Of a stretch of 64,000 nucleotides of DNA, positions 39,390-49,499 are shown piece after piece (the stretch's first letter is position 1; every line of letters starts with the position of its first letter). Origin of the DNA: Apoda limacodes (taxonomy: Eukaryota; Arthropoda; Insecta; Lepidoptera; Limacodidae); assembly GCA_946406115.1 (NCBI GenBank), contig OX291540.1, positions 3,530,563 to 3,594,562 on the forward strand. The letters run 5' to 3'. Made by a program: the position numbers and the translations under genes. The notes beneath the pieces are model-generated. The model was not told where the DNA came from, searched no databases, and saw only the letters and a list, made by a program, of their open reading frames with translations.

Positions 39390-40285
39390 TTGTTTCGTGT
39401 ACGACGGCGAAGTGTTCCAGTCAGGGTATACGATGGTGCGATAATTTGTGGATTGCACAATTAACCAGGTGATTGGGCGTCCGCTCGAAAAAGCGAACCT
39501 TTGAAGTATTGGTGATTCGTGGGGAGCTCGAAGTCCCTGTGTAGGTCCGCATTCCGGACGAACCAGGGGGATCCGGAGGGCGCTCTGAGGAAGCAGTTTT
39601 GGAGGGTCTGAAGTCTACGGAGGTTACGTTTAGAGAACGCATAGACAGCACTAGCGTATCCTAGTATGGGGCGGACAAAAGTGGTGTAAAAAGTCAGCTT
39701 ATTTTAAATTCAAAAATTCAAAATCTTTTTATTCAAATGGGTTACTAAGAACACTTTCGAATCGTCAAGTGATTTAACTACGACTAGCTTTACAAACTAA
39801 TTACGATACTGTTTTATTGCGTGCGTCCAATAGGTACTCTTTGTAAATAATATTATAGTGAATCAACTAATAAATACATGTTTTGTATTGAAACGCTTAA
39901 TAAACAAGATTTATAATAAAAGTCTTCTATTATTTATTATATTTTTAAGCGACATTTTACTGGACTTGCCTATCATGGGATATAGACGACCGAGGACAAA
40001 AGCGGCTCGGTCCCTAACTATGGTGTAATCGCGAAAGTTTAGACGCCTATCCAGGGTCACACAAAGATATTTGGCATTGTTTTACCAAGGAATGTCACGG
40101 CCGAAGAGTAACAGGGAAGATGGTCGCGGAGAACGGCCAGTAGTGAAAGGGACGGCAGAGCTTTTGTGGGGATTAATTTCGATTCTCCATTTCCGAAACC
40201 ATTCGCCTAGGGCGGTGATTGCGGATTGGAGTCTCTTAGTGATTCGACTCACTTGCCTGTTGATGGTGCGGCCATCCGGCTGACT
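39390..40285 (-). mobile_element. Jockey/I-like LINE fragment (RT C-terminal), with nested insertion
   Basis: The minus strand from 40285 gives INRQVSRITKRLQSAITALG, EWFRKWRIEINPHKSSAVPF, NFRDYTIVRDRAAFVLGRLY and PMIGKSSK. After an insertion it continues at about 39688 with LTFYTTFVRPILGYASAVYA and FSKRNLRRLQTLQNCFLRA, then with frameshifts FERTPNHLVNCAIHKLSHHR. These are C-terminal RT/thumb motifs of insect LINEs. This family differs from the 8.9-kb one. Confidence 0.85.
39692..39950 (-). mobile_element. LINE 3' end nested in the 39.4-40.3 kb LINE
   Basis: Splits the reading frame between PMIGKSSK and KLTFYTTF. Its plus-strand left end is aaattcaaaaattcaaaatc, the reverse of an aataaa-gattttgaatttt-type LINE 3' terminus. 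The rest is AT-rich with no coding signal. Exact borders and target duplication were not resolved. Confidence 0.65.
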
Positions 40286-40379
40286 GGGACTTTAGGAAAA
40301 CCGATATTAATATCTTGTATGCTTTGCTTGCATCAATAATCAATGGGATCAATTCATCAATCAATTAATCATCAATAGG

Positions 40380-42125
40380 ACGAATTATATTTTGTAGATG
40401 ATGTTGACGTCGCAGTTGATATCTTTTACAAGAAAATTTATAAATGCTTTGATGATTGTGTGCCCAGAAAAGAGCGTATCGCTGTGGACTCCGTATCCTT
40501 CGTGGTTTGCTCCTGATATTATACGCAACACATTAAGATGAATCGTTTTCATCTAAAGAAATATAAGGCTAAAGGAAAAGTTTCAAAATGTGAAATGTGT
40601 AAATTCTATAGGGAGCTTGTGAGAGAGCTCTCAGACTTAGCATATAAACATTATATACAACGTTCTGAACAAAACATACGCACAGACCCGATTTTCGTCT
40701 CCGGAGCCTTATGGGATTCCACCCTATATAGTTAGGGACTGCTCTACTGCTTTCGAGAAGCCACTTTATATTTAACCTGTCACTGAGTAATTCAGTGTAA
40801 CCAAAAGTTTGAACAATATTTAGAGTGAGCCAGGTGTTTAGGAAGGGCTGAGATCGGTTGTCGGCAACTATAGGCCTATAGCTGTGATGTGTGCATTCGG
40901 CAAAGTTTTTGGGGTTATCTTGAACGAACATATTTTACATTAAATCGGTCCATGACAATGACTTCCGCGCTGGTCGTTCAACGGTAAATAGTCATATGGA
41001 TTTTGTGAATTATGTGACTAGGGAGCTAGCTCCTAGGTTATCAAGTCGATGTGGCATATTTTGATTATCGAAAAGCATTCGACAGAGTTGATAATGATGT
41101 CCTATTAGATTTTTTTTTTATTTTTATATATTTTTTAAATTAAGGTTCACTCCTGACCTTGTAAAATTATTTGTCAGCTATTTCTCTGACCGTAACCAGT
41201 ACGTCAAACTGAAAGGCTACTACTTTTCCGATTTTTATGAGACTACATCAGGAATAAGTCAGGGAAGTACGCTCGGCCCTACGCTATTTCTTATTTTTAT
41301 AAACGACTTGACTAAGGTTGTCACTAAGGCTAAATGCTTTATGTTTGCCGACGATCTGAAGCTATTTCTTAACATTATCAATAGAGTTTAATACCTCTAT
41401 GTGTAAAGTCTTAATATGACCTTTTCTCGCTCACACTCCCCGAAGTCGGCCAGCTATTCTGTATGTGCCACCCCATTGACACGCGTTACTCAGATCAGGG
41501 AACTTGGTCTCCTAATTGAATTGATTGCGACAGAGCCTAGAAAGCACTAGGGTTCGTTAGGAGACAAACTGCGCACTTTAGCCACAGCGCACCAGTAGTG
41601 GCACTGTACAATGCATATATCCGCAGTATATAAGAATTCAACGCAATCATCTGGGACCCACATGAGGCTAAAGAGTCCAGAAAAAAAATTGCTAGACTTC
41701 GTTGTTTGTGGGGGGAATGATAGAAATAAACACTCCAGAGCTGAGGCGTAAGATGTCACCCCTAGCGCACATCTACTTTGTTTTACATGATAAGGTGGAC
41801 AGCCCCAGCGTGCATTATGGCGTGGTGGTGCCTAAGGTTGGCCACCTGCTTACGACGCCCTCGGCCCGCACCGACCACGCCCGACACGCTCCCTGTCCAC
41901 GAGGGCCCCCCACTTGCTCAACGCCTTGATGGCTTAGTACCCAGATACTGTTTTTTTTTTATGAAATATGCTTCATTTATTGCATTGGTTTATAAGTTTT
42001 GAAATCATTTGTCATAGGAATTAGATAATTAGGATACAATGTGCACAAAACCTGGCTCGCGTGTTGGAAAACTGTAAGCGATGTAGGTTTCTGCTGAATA
42101 AATAAATAAAATAAATAAAAAATAT
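40380..42125 (+). mobile_element. CR1/Jockey-like LINE with much of the reverse transcriptase
   Basis: In order: DVAVDIFYKKIYKCFDDCVP (40402 on), a KYKAKGK...ELVRELSDLAYKHY linker, NYRPIAVMCAFGKVF (about 40870), DYRKAFDRVDNDVLLDF (about 41060), PDLVKLFVSYFSDRNQYVKL, GISQGSTLGPTLFLIFINDL and MFADDLKLFLN (FADD catalytic box, about 41342), then the thumb region and a 3' end with aataaataaataaaataaat near 42115. It has many stops and frameshifts and a T-rich replacement at 41108-41145. Dead copy. Confidence 0.87.
41150..41390 (+). pseudogene. LINE reverse transcriptase catalytic core (FADD) segment
   Basis: The best-preserved part of the 40.4-42.1 kb LINE: an open stretch from FTPDLVKLF through GISQGSTLGP to MFADDLKLF, ending at a TAA in 41388-41390. 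Both catalytic aspartates of FADD are present, but flanking frames are broken. Confidence 0.85.
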
Positions 42126-42129
42126 TTTT

Positions 42130-44500
42130 TTAACAAACATCCGGTTTCATAAACCCTGTTTACGACGCATTATTGACCTCGTCATCGTAAATTCTGTTGC
42201 GGCCTCAAATTCTTTCACATACTAGTATCATACTTAAATATATAATAGTACTATTATTTTATTTAGTATATATAGTACTATTATTTTTTTTTAGTATTGT
42301 AATTGTATTGAGTTTTTCACGATATGATAATTATTTAAACAGACAAGGAAAGTTATTTTCGATGTGCATTGTTGAGTTAAAAGAGAGCAAAGAAATTATT
42401 CAAATTTTAAACAGGTTAAAAAACAATTGGATAAAATAACTAATAAATAACATAAAAACTTTAATTGCAACAGTTATTTGTTTAGTTCCGTAACTATATT
42501 GCAAATAGGTACAGCAAATATCTGTATTTTCAAATTCGACCATCTCTGTATCGGTTCTGAAGAAAATTTACAAGTAGGTCCTTATGTAAACAGCCATACT
42601 GGTTTGTAATAGTGGTTCTCCATACATCGAACTGAGATATGAAGTCATTTATTTTTTCGTGTTCCTTGTGAGACATCGGTGTATAGGTCTTGAAAAAATA
42701 ATTAATTTTAGGTTTTACAAATAAGTATATACTCTAAGTTCAGAAGGTAATATAAGCCAGAAAGCTATTCGAGCATAAAAATGTACTAAAAATCATTACA
42801 AAAATATATTATTTTTCAAACTTTTTCTGGTTTTTAATGTTTTGCCCATATCTTAGCCTTAATGCGTGTGCGACTCGCACTTGACTGGTTTTTTATTATT
42901 ATTTCTTAAAAAAATAATCGTTTGTTGTTCACAGAATGTTTGCCAAACTCGATTGTCGAAGTGGTGTTCATACGTTCATACTGTTAATGTATCCTTAAAC
43001 TTAATAAATTCCTTTTTATCACATAATACACTGACGTAAAAAATGTTTATTTAACGAATAATTGAATTAAAATATACGAATTATTGTATTCATCACAAGT
43101 TAGTTTTAATGAATGCAAGTGTCCGCAAAAAAGTTTTAAGATGAGATAGCAAAAAGCTTGTAAGCCTTTAAGTGATGTTATTCACTTATAGAGAGTGATG
43201 GCTATCAAACAGGCGGGTTGTAAGCCTGTTTACCACATAAAGCATATAAAACAACGTAAGCGACTGTACATATGCGCAACTATTTCTAACATACCGCGAC
43301 TTACGTGTCGGGAGCTGTATGCACATCAGTAGCTTACAGAAAAACGTTACTCGTACTTACGCGATTAAATAAACGACACATAATATAGCGGCTCAATGGT
43401 GACTATTGGGTGAGCGGAAGCGAAACAGTCACCAATTAAACGACTGCAAGCGCAATTAGCTCGAATATTTTGAGTTTGTGCTATTATTTTGAAATTCCAT
43501 TGAAACTATCAAAACTAAGAAACAATATCTGCTCGTAATATGTAGTCAAAGTTATAACCCCATAGGATATCATTGTTTGTTATAAAGACATAAGACAGCC
43601 GAACGCAAGTCACCTGGGAGCCGCACAAGAAGTACGGAAGTTATACAACAATCATTGTGTGTATTGCAAAATTTCCATTGTCTGACTGAACACGACACGA
43701 CATATTCCCTTTATAACAAATAGTAGTAACGGAGCCCTGTGTACCTAAAATAAAGCGTCCGTCAACTACATTTTAATGTACATTGTGTATTAAATTTTTT
43801 ACACTTTCTTAAATTATTATTGCTTAAGTTATGTCAGTTTCATCTCTGTGTTCATTTTCTCTTTAATTTCAACCTTTAAAGTGATTATATTTTGTGGAAT
43901 GATATACAACAATAGTGTTAATCGGGAAAATATGAATGTTTGAAATTGTCTTTGATTAAAAATAATTCGTTTTCGCAATAATATACGTCTGTAAATCGCA
44001 TACACGATAATATGGATTTTTCTTGGCTTGGCTTATTCTCTAACCCTAGCACGCCACTTTTTTTACGTTCTACTAACAACTGTTACGACCGGGCGACCCC
44101 ATTAATCATGACGGCCATATGAATGTACCTACTGCATTTTCGCTTCCGCCGCTAACCACAGCTAAAAGATGGAGTTGACAATGTTTTATACAAACTGTAG
44201 AATTATGGTTTTTTTTAGCTTAATCAAAAATAAACCAATATTTAAATAACTATCCCAGGACTTCGTTCCGGCCAGCAGAAAGTACTTACTCTTTTCGGCT
44301 TTACCGTACCGCCAAACGTGTTTTTGAGCCTTCTTCGATTTCAAACTACACGCATGCTACATTTAGTATAATGCTGATGTGTAAGTTTAGATAAGTTTTT
44401 ACCTATAAATCAAGACAAAAGATCAATACTCTGGCAACAAACTGTTATGCAGTTTGACAGAACATTATTGTAAAAATATTATGTAAGACTTTGGTTTCTG
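42130..44500. other. Intergenic stretch; repeat end near 42840
   Basis: AT-rich. At 42845-42895 ttaatgcgtgtgcgactcgc, then acttgactggttttt, is the right end of an AGGGTTCCG-family repeat in plus orientation. Nothing else is recognised. Confidence 0.5.
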
Positions 44501-44515
44501 TACATTTTAAAAAAC

Positions 44516-44712
44516 CTGCTTATGAGCAGCACTTCTAAATCTCTTATAGTGCTCGGACGCTAAATATATCACGAGTATTTCGAGTGACGTATCTACAGGT
44601 TCAATGCAACCGCGCAACGCTTCCCCTTTAAGACAATTGTCCATTATGCGCACTCCTTCTCGTGTGTAACGCAACGCGGCCGGCACGCTATCTCTCTCCT
44701 TCACCTTGGCTG
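44516..44712 (-). other. Possible orphan exon (unassigned)
   Basis: On the minus strand a 197-nt stretch lies between an acceptor-like attctag and a donor-like CAG|GTTTTT. It is open with balanced codon use and reads KVKERDSVPAALRYTREGVR, IMDNCLKGEALRGCIEPVD, SLEILVIYLASEHYKRF. GC content is higher than in the flanks. There is no ATG before residue 22 and no domain is recognised. It could be an exon of an upstream minus-strand gene, an old retroelement fragment, or chance. Confidence 0.3.
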
Positions 44713-45320
44713 CTAGAATTAGAACTGAGATTATCTATCACCCGATGCCTGATACATGCCTCTCAGAACGACTATTTGCATCAAAGATTAACGTAACCGA
44801 CAACAATTTTGTAACTAATGACTCAAATAACAAATAGGCTAGTCTATCAAATTAAGAGCGTGGTGCACGCTTGCTACTTTAAGGCGTGTGATTTCTAAGC
44901 ATTCACGGTAAGACCGTGACAGACTGATCTTCGCCGTCGTCAGCTCGCGCACAGTTAGGACAGTTAGCAGTACGGGCGCGTCTGCCGCGTGCTAGCATCG
45001 TGACTCCGAGCGGTATAAAATGTCTTTCGGGAATTTGTAACATTTTTAGCGCAAAGAGGAAAACGCAAAATGAATTGAAAGTTTATGTTTCACTTTTTGT
45101 ATAAACATTATAATTCTTATTCATTACATTATTATTCATCCTTCTTACCTAAATTGAGCATAGAATGAACGCATTATTTTATAACAGGGTATGTAATACT
45201 CTGTCAAGAAAGTACTGGGAAAAGATCAATACTACACAAAATCTTCTTCAGGAACGATACACTTACGTCAACGAATAATACAATCATCAATACATGTATT
45301 AAGGCCCCTCTTACTGCCCA

Positions 45321-45525
45321 CTAGCGCCGCCATTTGATATCCTTTATTTATAATAAAAACGGCCACCTTTAACAGAAATGCTAACTGCAACTCACAGATA
45401 TTATGTAGAAACTACATTAAACTTTCTAAAAATAGCTTCTGACCAGCTTTATATTTGCGACATTTGGATTTTAGAAATTCGTTTTCTACGAAGAGAAAAT
45501 TGAGGATATCTAATGGCGGCGCTAG
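45321..45525. mobile_element. 205-bp MITE with 22-bp terminal inverted repeats
   Basis: Left end ctagcgccgccatttgatat(cc) at 45321-45342 and right end ggatatctaatggcggcgct(ag) at 45504-45525 pair at 21 of 22 positions. There is no open frame. Other ends of the family lie at 31681-31693 and 63144-63156. No target duplication is evident. The superfamily is not assigned. Confidence 0.85.
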
Positions 45526-45744
45526 ATAGCTGCTATATGCGCCTAAAACGCTTTTCCGGAATTGAGTTCAGTTCTCGCCGGGAATTCTACTTTATGTCTT
45601 CGACCGAATGAAAACGGCTGCCACGAAGTGATGATTTGAGTTAGGAAAGAGAAAGAAGACAGCTGGAGCCATATCTGGTAAATAAGATAGTTGCTCGATG
45701 GTATTTTTGTGTTTTTTGTACAAAAACTTGTAGACAAAAACAAG

Positions 45745-45840
45745 AACCAACTTCAAAAAGGTGCACTAAAAATTTAAAAATAATAATAAAAAAAAAATTT
45801 GATCTAAATTACATTTAAGACATACGTAAAATTTAAGACA
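45745..45840 (+). repeat. Fragment related to the 37.5-kb palindrome arms
   Basis: Contains aaccaacttcaaaaaggtgc then actaaaaatttaaaaataat, matching the arm sequence at 37548-37590 with small changes. Confidence 0.55.
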
Positions 45841-46499
45841 TATCTTTTTTTCGATGTTTTTGTTGATTATGAAATTCGCAATACACACTTAATATGATCT
45901 AACTCAAAACAGAACTGTATACGTATAATCTACATAACAGATACAACTCAAACTCCCTGCCAAAATAGAAATCAATTGTGCCAATCTAACAAAAAAAAAA
46001 ACAAAAAATTTAATTTGGAATCAATAGCGTTGATTAATGGATCAGACCATCCGCGAAGAAATTATCGTCTCTTCCGCGGCTGTGTGTATATTGACTAAAT
46101 AAATCGGGTAAAACCCTCGATTTCATTTTTTCATACTTACAACCCTGTTTTGCTTTTTTAGTTTACCTAAATAGTTCTATTTTTTTTAGACTTAAAATTA
46201 ATACAGTAGTAATACAGTAGACATAAAATTTTAAAAAAAATGTGTTTTCCAATAAAGTACCGAGCAAAGCTCTTAGCTACTTTAATTGTAATACAGTTCA
46301 GATTAGGTCAATAATTTTCCGAAGTCAGGACATAACAACAATTTCTATTCAAATAGAGGTGAGGTACCTACTACAACGTCTTGTTTTAATTTGCGTTGTA
46401 TATTTTTGAAACGATACTCAAATAATCTCGTAAAACAAATATACCTATTTTGAAGTTTGGTTATACTATTTCCTCTGAAACCGCAATTTACGTGAACGG

Positions 46500-47010
46500 G
46501 ACCATTTAGGTTCCGAGGTATGAGAATGACTTTCCTGCCGATGGCAAGCGGTGCTATGATAAAAGGGCGTGGACACGGACAGCATTTTAAACAATTCCTC
46601 AGAACATTGATCATTGAACAAGCGGTAGAACACACACTGCGGGATGCAAACTCTCTTCTCAGACTTAAGGGTTCGATACGGCTTGTAGGTTTGGGATTGT
46701 AAACAATTCCCTCAGCTTGTCGTTAAAGAGAGTTAAAATGGCTAAGCTGGTATCCTGGTGTACCTGCCAAGAGATGGCAGCAGTACTCCATGTGTGGCCG
46801 GCCCTGCGACTTATTTGCCTCAAGGTTCCGCTCTGTTAAGTACACCAAGTTTTTAGACGCCAGATTCACCTTAATTTCCAAATGATCTCGGATCTGGATA
46901 TCACTGGAAATGTCAAAGACCTCTTGGAGGTGGTTAGAGGCGTGTTCTGAAAACTGAGGACGTCAGAGAATGGGGTTTCAACACCAGTTTTCCGTGGTTT
47001 TCCTGCACAT
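46500..47010 (-). mobile_element. Jockey-like LINE fragment of the 8869-10252 family, minus strand
   Basis: The reverse complement gives TPFSDVLSFQNTPL, a degraded VDISSD..RDHLE region, the (M)EYCCHLLAG-like block and the C-terminal tail with HRRPF-like residues, all matching the 8.9-kb copy but heavily broken. It is the only copy of this family on the minus strand. Confidence 0.75.
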
Positions 47011-47316
47011 CGGAACGAGTGATGTTTGCACAGTGTGAAGAGTGACTGCGGTAAAAAAGAGGTATTAGCGATTGGCCTGCAATTCAATGAACCTGATCAC
47101 CCTTTTTTGACAACAAGTGCAAATCAAAAAATTTAAAAAAAAAATTATTCATCATTGACAGGTGTACCGTGTAACTTAGTAGGACGGAACCCCTCATATA
47201 AGTTTATAAACTTGTGTCATAAACATCCCCAGTGTTCCTCGAAGACTGCCGTTTGTGGTAAAAAGCGTGTTGGAAAGCGAAAAGTCTTACCGAACCAGTA
47301 TACATATACTTTACTG

Positions 47317-47460
47317 TATCTTATACCTTTAAATGAGCAATTCTTGTATATATATAATCTGAATCTCGGAAACGGCTCCAACGATTTTCGTTTAGTATGT
47401 ATGAGGTTTCGGGGGCGATAAATCGATATAGCTAGGTTTCATTTTTAGAAAACGTCGTTT
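47317..47460 (+). repeat. Dispersed repeat (tacctttaaatgagcaattc family)
   Basis: Includes tctgaatctcggaaacggct, then ccaacgattttcgtttagta and gtttcgggggcgataaatcg, a highly repeated lepidopteran sequence. Partial copies at 38145 and 31312. Confidence 0.65.
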
Positions 47461-47469
47461 TATCTGTGT

Positions 47470-48415
47470 TTTGAGGCAATGGCAAAACTGTCAATAAAAA
47501 AAAATATGTCTCTTTCTGGCATCTATTGGCGAGTAGTAATACTATTATTTTTACCAACACAGCAATACTAAAGCTACCTGACAATATATGGCGTTGTTAA
47601 GCAACACTAAAGCTACTTAACAATAGATTGCGTTGTTAAAAAGGACAGTAATGTATGTGATACAGCGCCTTCGAATTTGAAATTCGAGTTTGAGGCAAAG
47701 TAACTGCCCAGTAAATCGGCTTTTACAGGTCTTGACGGTGTAATACGAACATCATTTAATAAAACTCGAACTTCAAGACTGACTAACTCGACACTGGTCA
47801 CCTGGTAGATGCGCTGCTCAACCCACTCGTAGTCTAAAAATTAGACAATGGACGGCTAGCCTGTCGGGCGACCGGAAAGCTCGACTTCCTGATGGAAAGC
47901 TTGCAAGTCGCCTACTTATTTTTGCCGATGAATTGGAATTTTGCTCTAGCAGTTGCTTTCTGACTGAGCCTTGAGGCGGCATTTAATTTTCCATTTAGCT
48001 CAAAAATGCAGATGATTCAGTTAAGAGATCTGATATTCATCTAAATCTGATATTTTTGTTGAAGAGAATCTATAGTTCAGAGCAAATTCGTAAGCAGATA
48101 TCCCTGTGTAGTTATAGGTCCGAGAACTGAGTCATTCGCGATGGTGGGCGTTAAAGTCAAAGGCAAAACAGGAAAATAACTAACTCTGCTGTGGGATATT
48201 GTTTAAGAACTTTGTCAGATGTCATATTCGTCACTCCTACTGTCGCTGTGTTCACTGCTTTGAAGACCTACTCTGAAGGGACCTGTCGATATATATGCGC
48301 ATATGTCATGGCGGTCACACTCGTATCTATGTGTGCCTTTAGGTCTCAGTAACTATTTTTGATTTTTTTTAACATTATTTTAGAGTTCCAACTTAAAAAT
48401 CTTACATAACTAACT
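47470..48415. other. Intergenic stretch, nothing recognised
   Basis: Contains a short local duplication (caatactaaagctacctgac near 47562 and caacactaaagctacttaac near 47603). No gene seen. Confidence 0.5.
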
Positions 48416-48420
48416 CATAA

Positions 48421-48878
48421 AAAACCGGCCAAGTGCGAGTTGGACTCGCGCACCGAGGGTTCCGTACCTACCACTATTTATGTAATCTACAAACTCAAAC
48501 AAAAATATTTTTATATTTGAGTTGATTGAATGAAAGGTAAATTGCGGTTAACGAGTTATGACGTATTAAAAAAAACTACTTACTAGATCTCGTTCAAACC
48601 AATTTTCAGTGGAAGTTTCCATGGTAATGTACATTATATTTTTTTTAGTTTTATCATTCTCTTGTTTTAGAAGTTATAGTAAGTATGGGGAACCCCAAAA
48701 ATTTATTGTTATTTTTCTATTTTTGTGTGATAATCTTAATGCGGTTCACAGAATACATTTACTTACCAAGTTTCTTATAGCTTCGAAAAAACGTGTCTGT
48801 GACTTACGGACGGACGAACAGACAGATATGACGAATCTATAGGGGTTCCGTTTTTTGCCATTTGGCTACGGAACCCTA
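48421..48878 (-). repeat. AGGGTTCCG...AACCGGCC repeat, internally deleted copy
   Basis: On the plus strand starts aaaaccggccaagtgcgagt and ends gccatttggctacggaaccc. It matches 25711-26337 along both flanks but lacks about 165 bp in the middle. Ends are intact. The start of another copy follows immediately. Confidence 0.9.
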
Positions 48879-49300
48879 AGAACCGGCCAAGTGCGTGTCG
48901 GGCTACGCGCAGTATAGTGTTCCGTATAGCTGCCTTTTACAAGTGAATTTTATAAGTTAGTCGACTATTACTACTTATCTTGGAAACTTAGCTGTTATAG
49001 TTTTCCAATCAATCTCGTTATATGTATATATGACTGCCGTAAATGTTTCCACAAAAAAAAACAACCATTAAGCAGGTTGGTGAGGTGATGTCGACACTTG
49101 TATCTAACAAAAATTTACACTTTAAAGCGTACTATTTCTCAAATGGATCTCTGAATTGAGACAATGGTTTCACACAACCAAAATATTTTGAAGGACACTC
49201 CACGCCATTGGGCAGATGAAGAAAGATGGAAGAAAGCGGAAAAAGACACGTATGATACATGATCTAGCTTCTGTAACTAGTCATTAAGAGAAAATATCTC
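48879..49300 (-). repeat. Second GGCCGG-family repeat, head to tail with the previous
   Basis: Begins aagaaccggccaagtgcgtg directly after the previous copy's cggaacccta. Its body (gacacttgtatctaacaaaa, aattgagacaatggtttcac) belongs to a different subfamily. The far border is unclear. Confidence 0.65.
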
Positions 49301-49499
49301 GCTGTTTTTCCCATACAAACCTATTCCCTCGTTTTCTCCCGGGTTTTTTTATTAGATTTTTTTTTATGTATGATAGATATAAACAATCACTATATCTGTA
49401 CGTTTTGCATTTTTTTAATATACAATTCCCATGAAAAACTGGGGCTCTGCCTTTTTAATTTAAATGAATGAATTTTTAAGAAAACAAAAAATACAGTCA

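Noticed and set aside
40569..40931. 120-codon minus-strand frame
   Set aside because: Antisense to the LINE RT linker region; the plus-strand motifs explain the sequence.
41702..42002. Two overlapping plus-strand frames with Pro/Arg-rich ends
   Set aside because: They cover the GC-rich C-terminal/3' part of the 40.4-42.1 kb LINE in shifted frames.
44985..45030. Possible TATA promoter on the minus strand (ttttataccgctcgg) before a short ATG frame
   Set aside because: The ATG lies only about 25 bp from the TATA-like word and the frame has 32 codons; no supporting gene.
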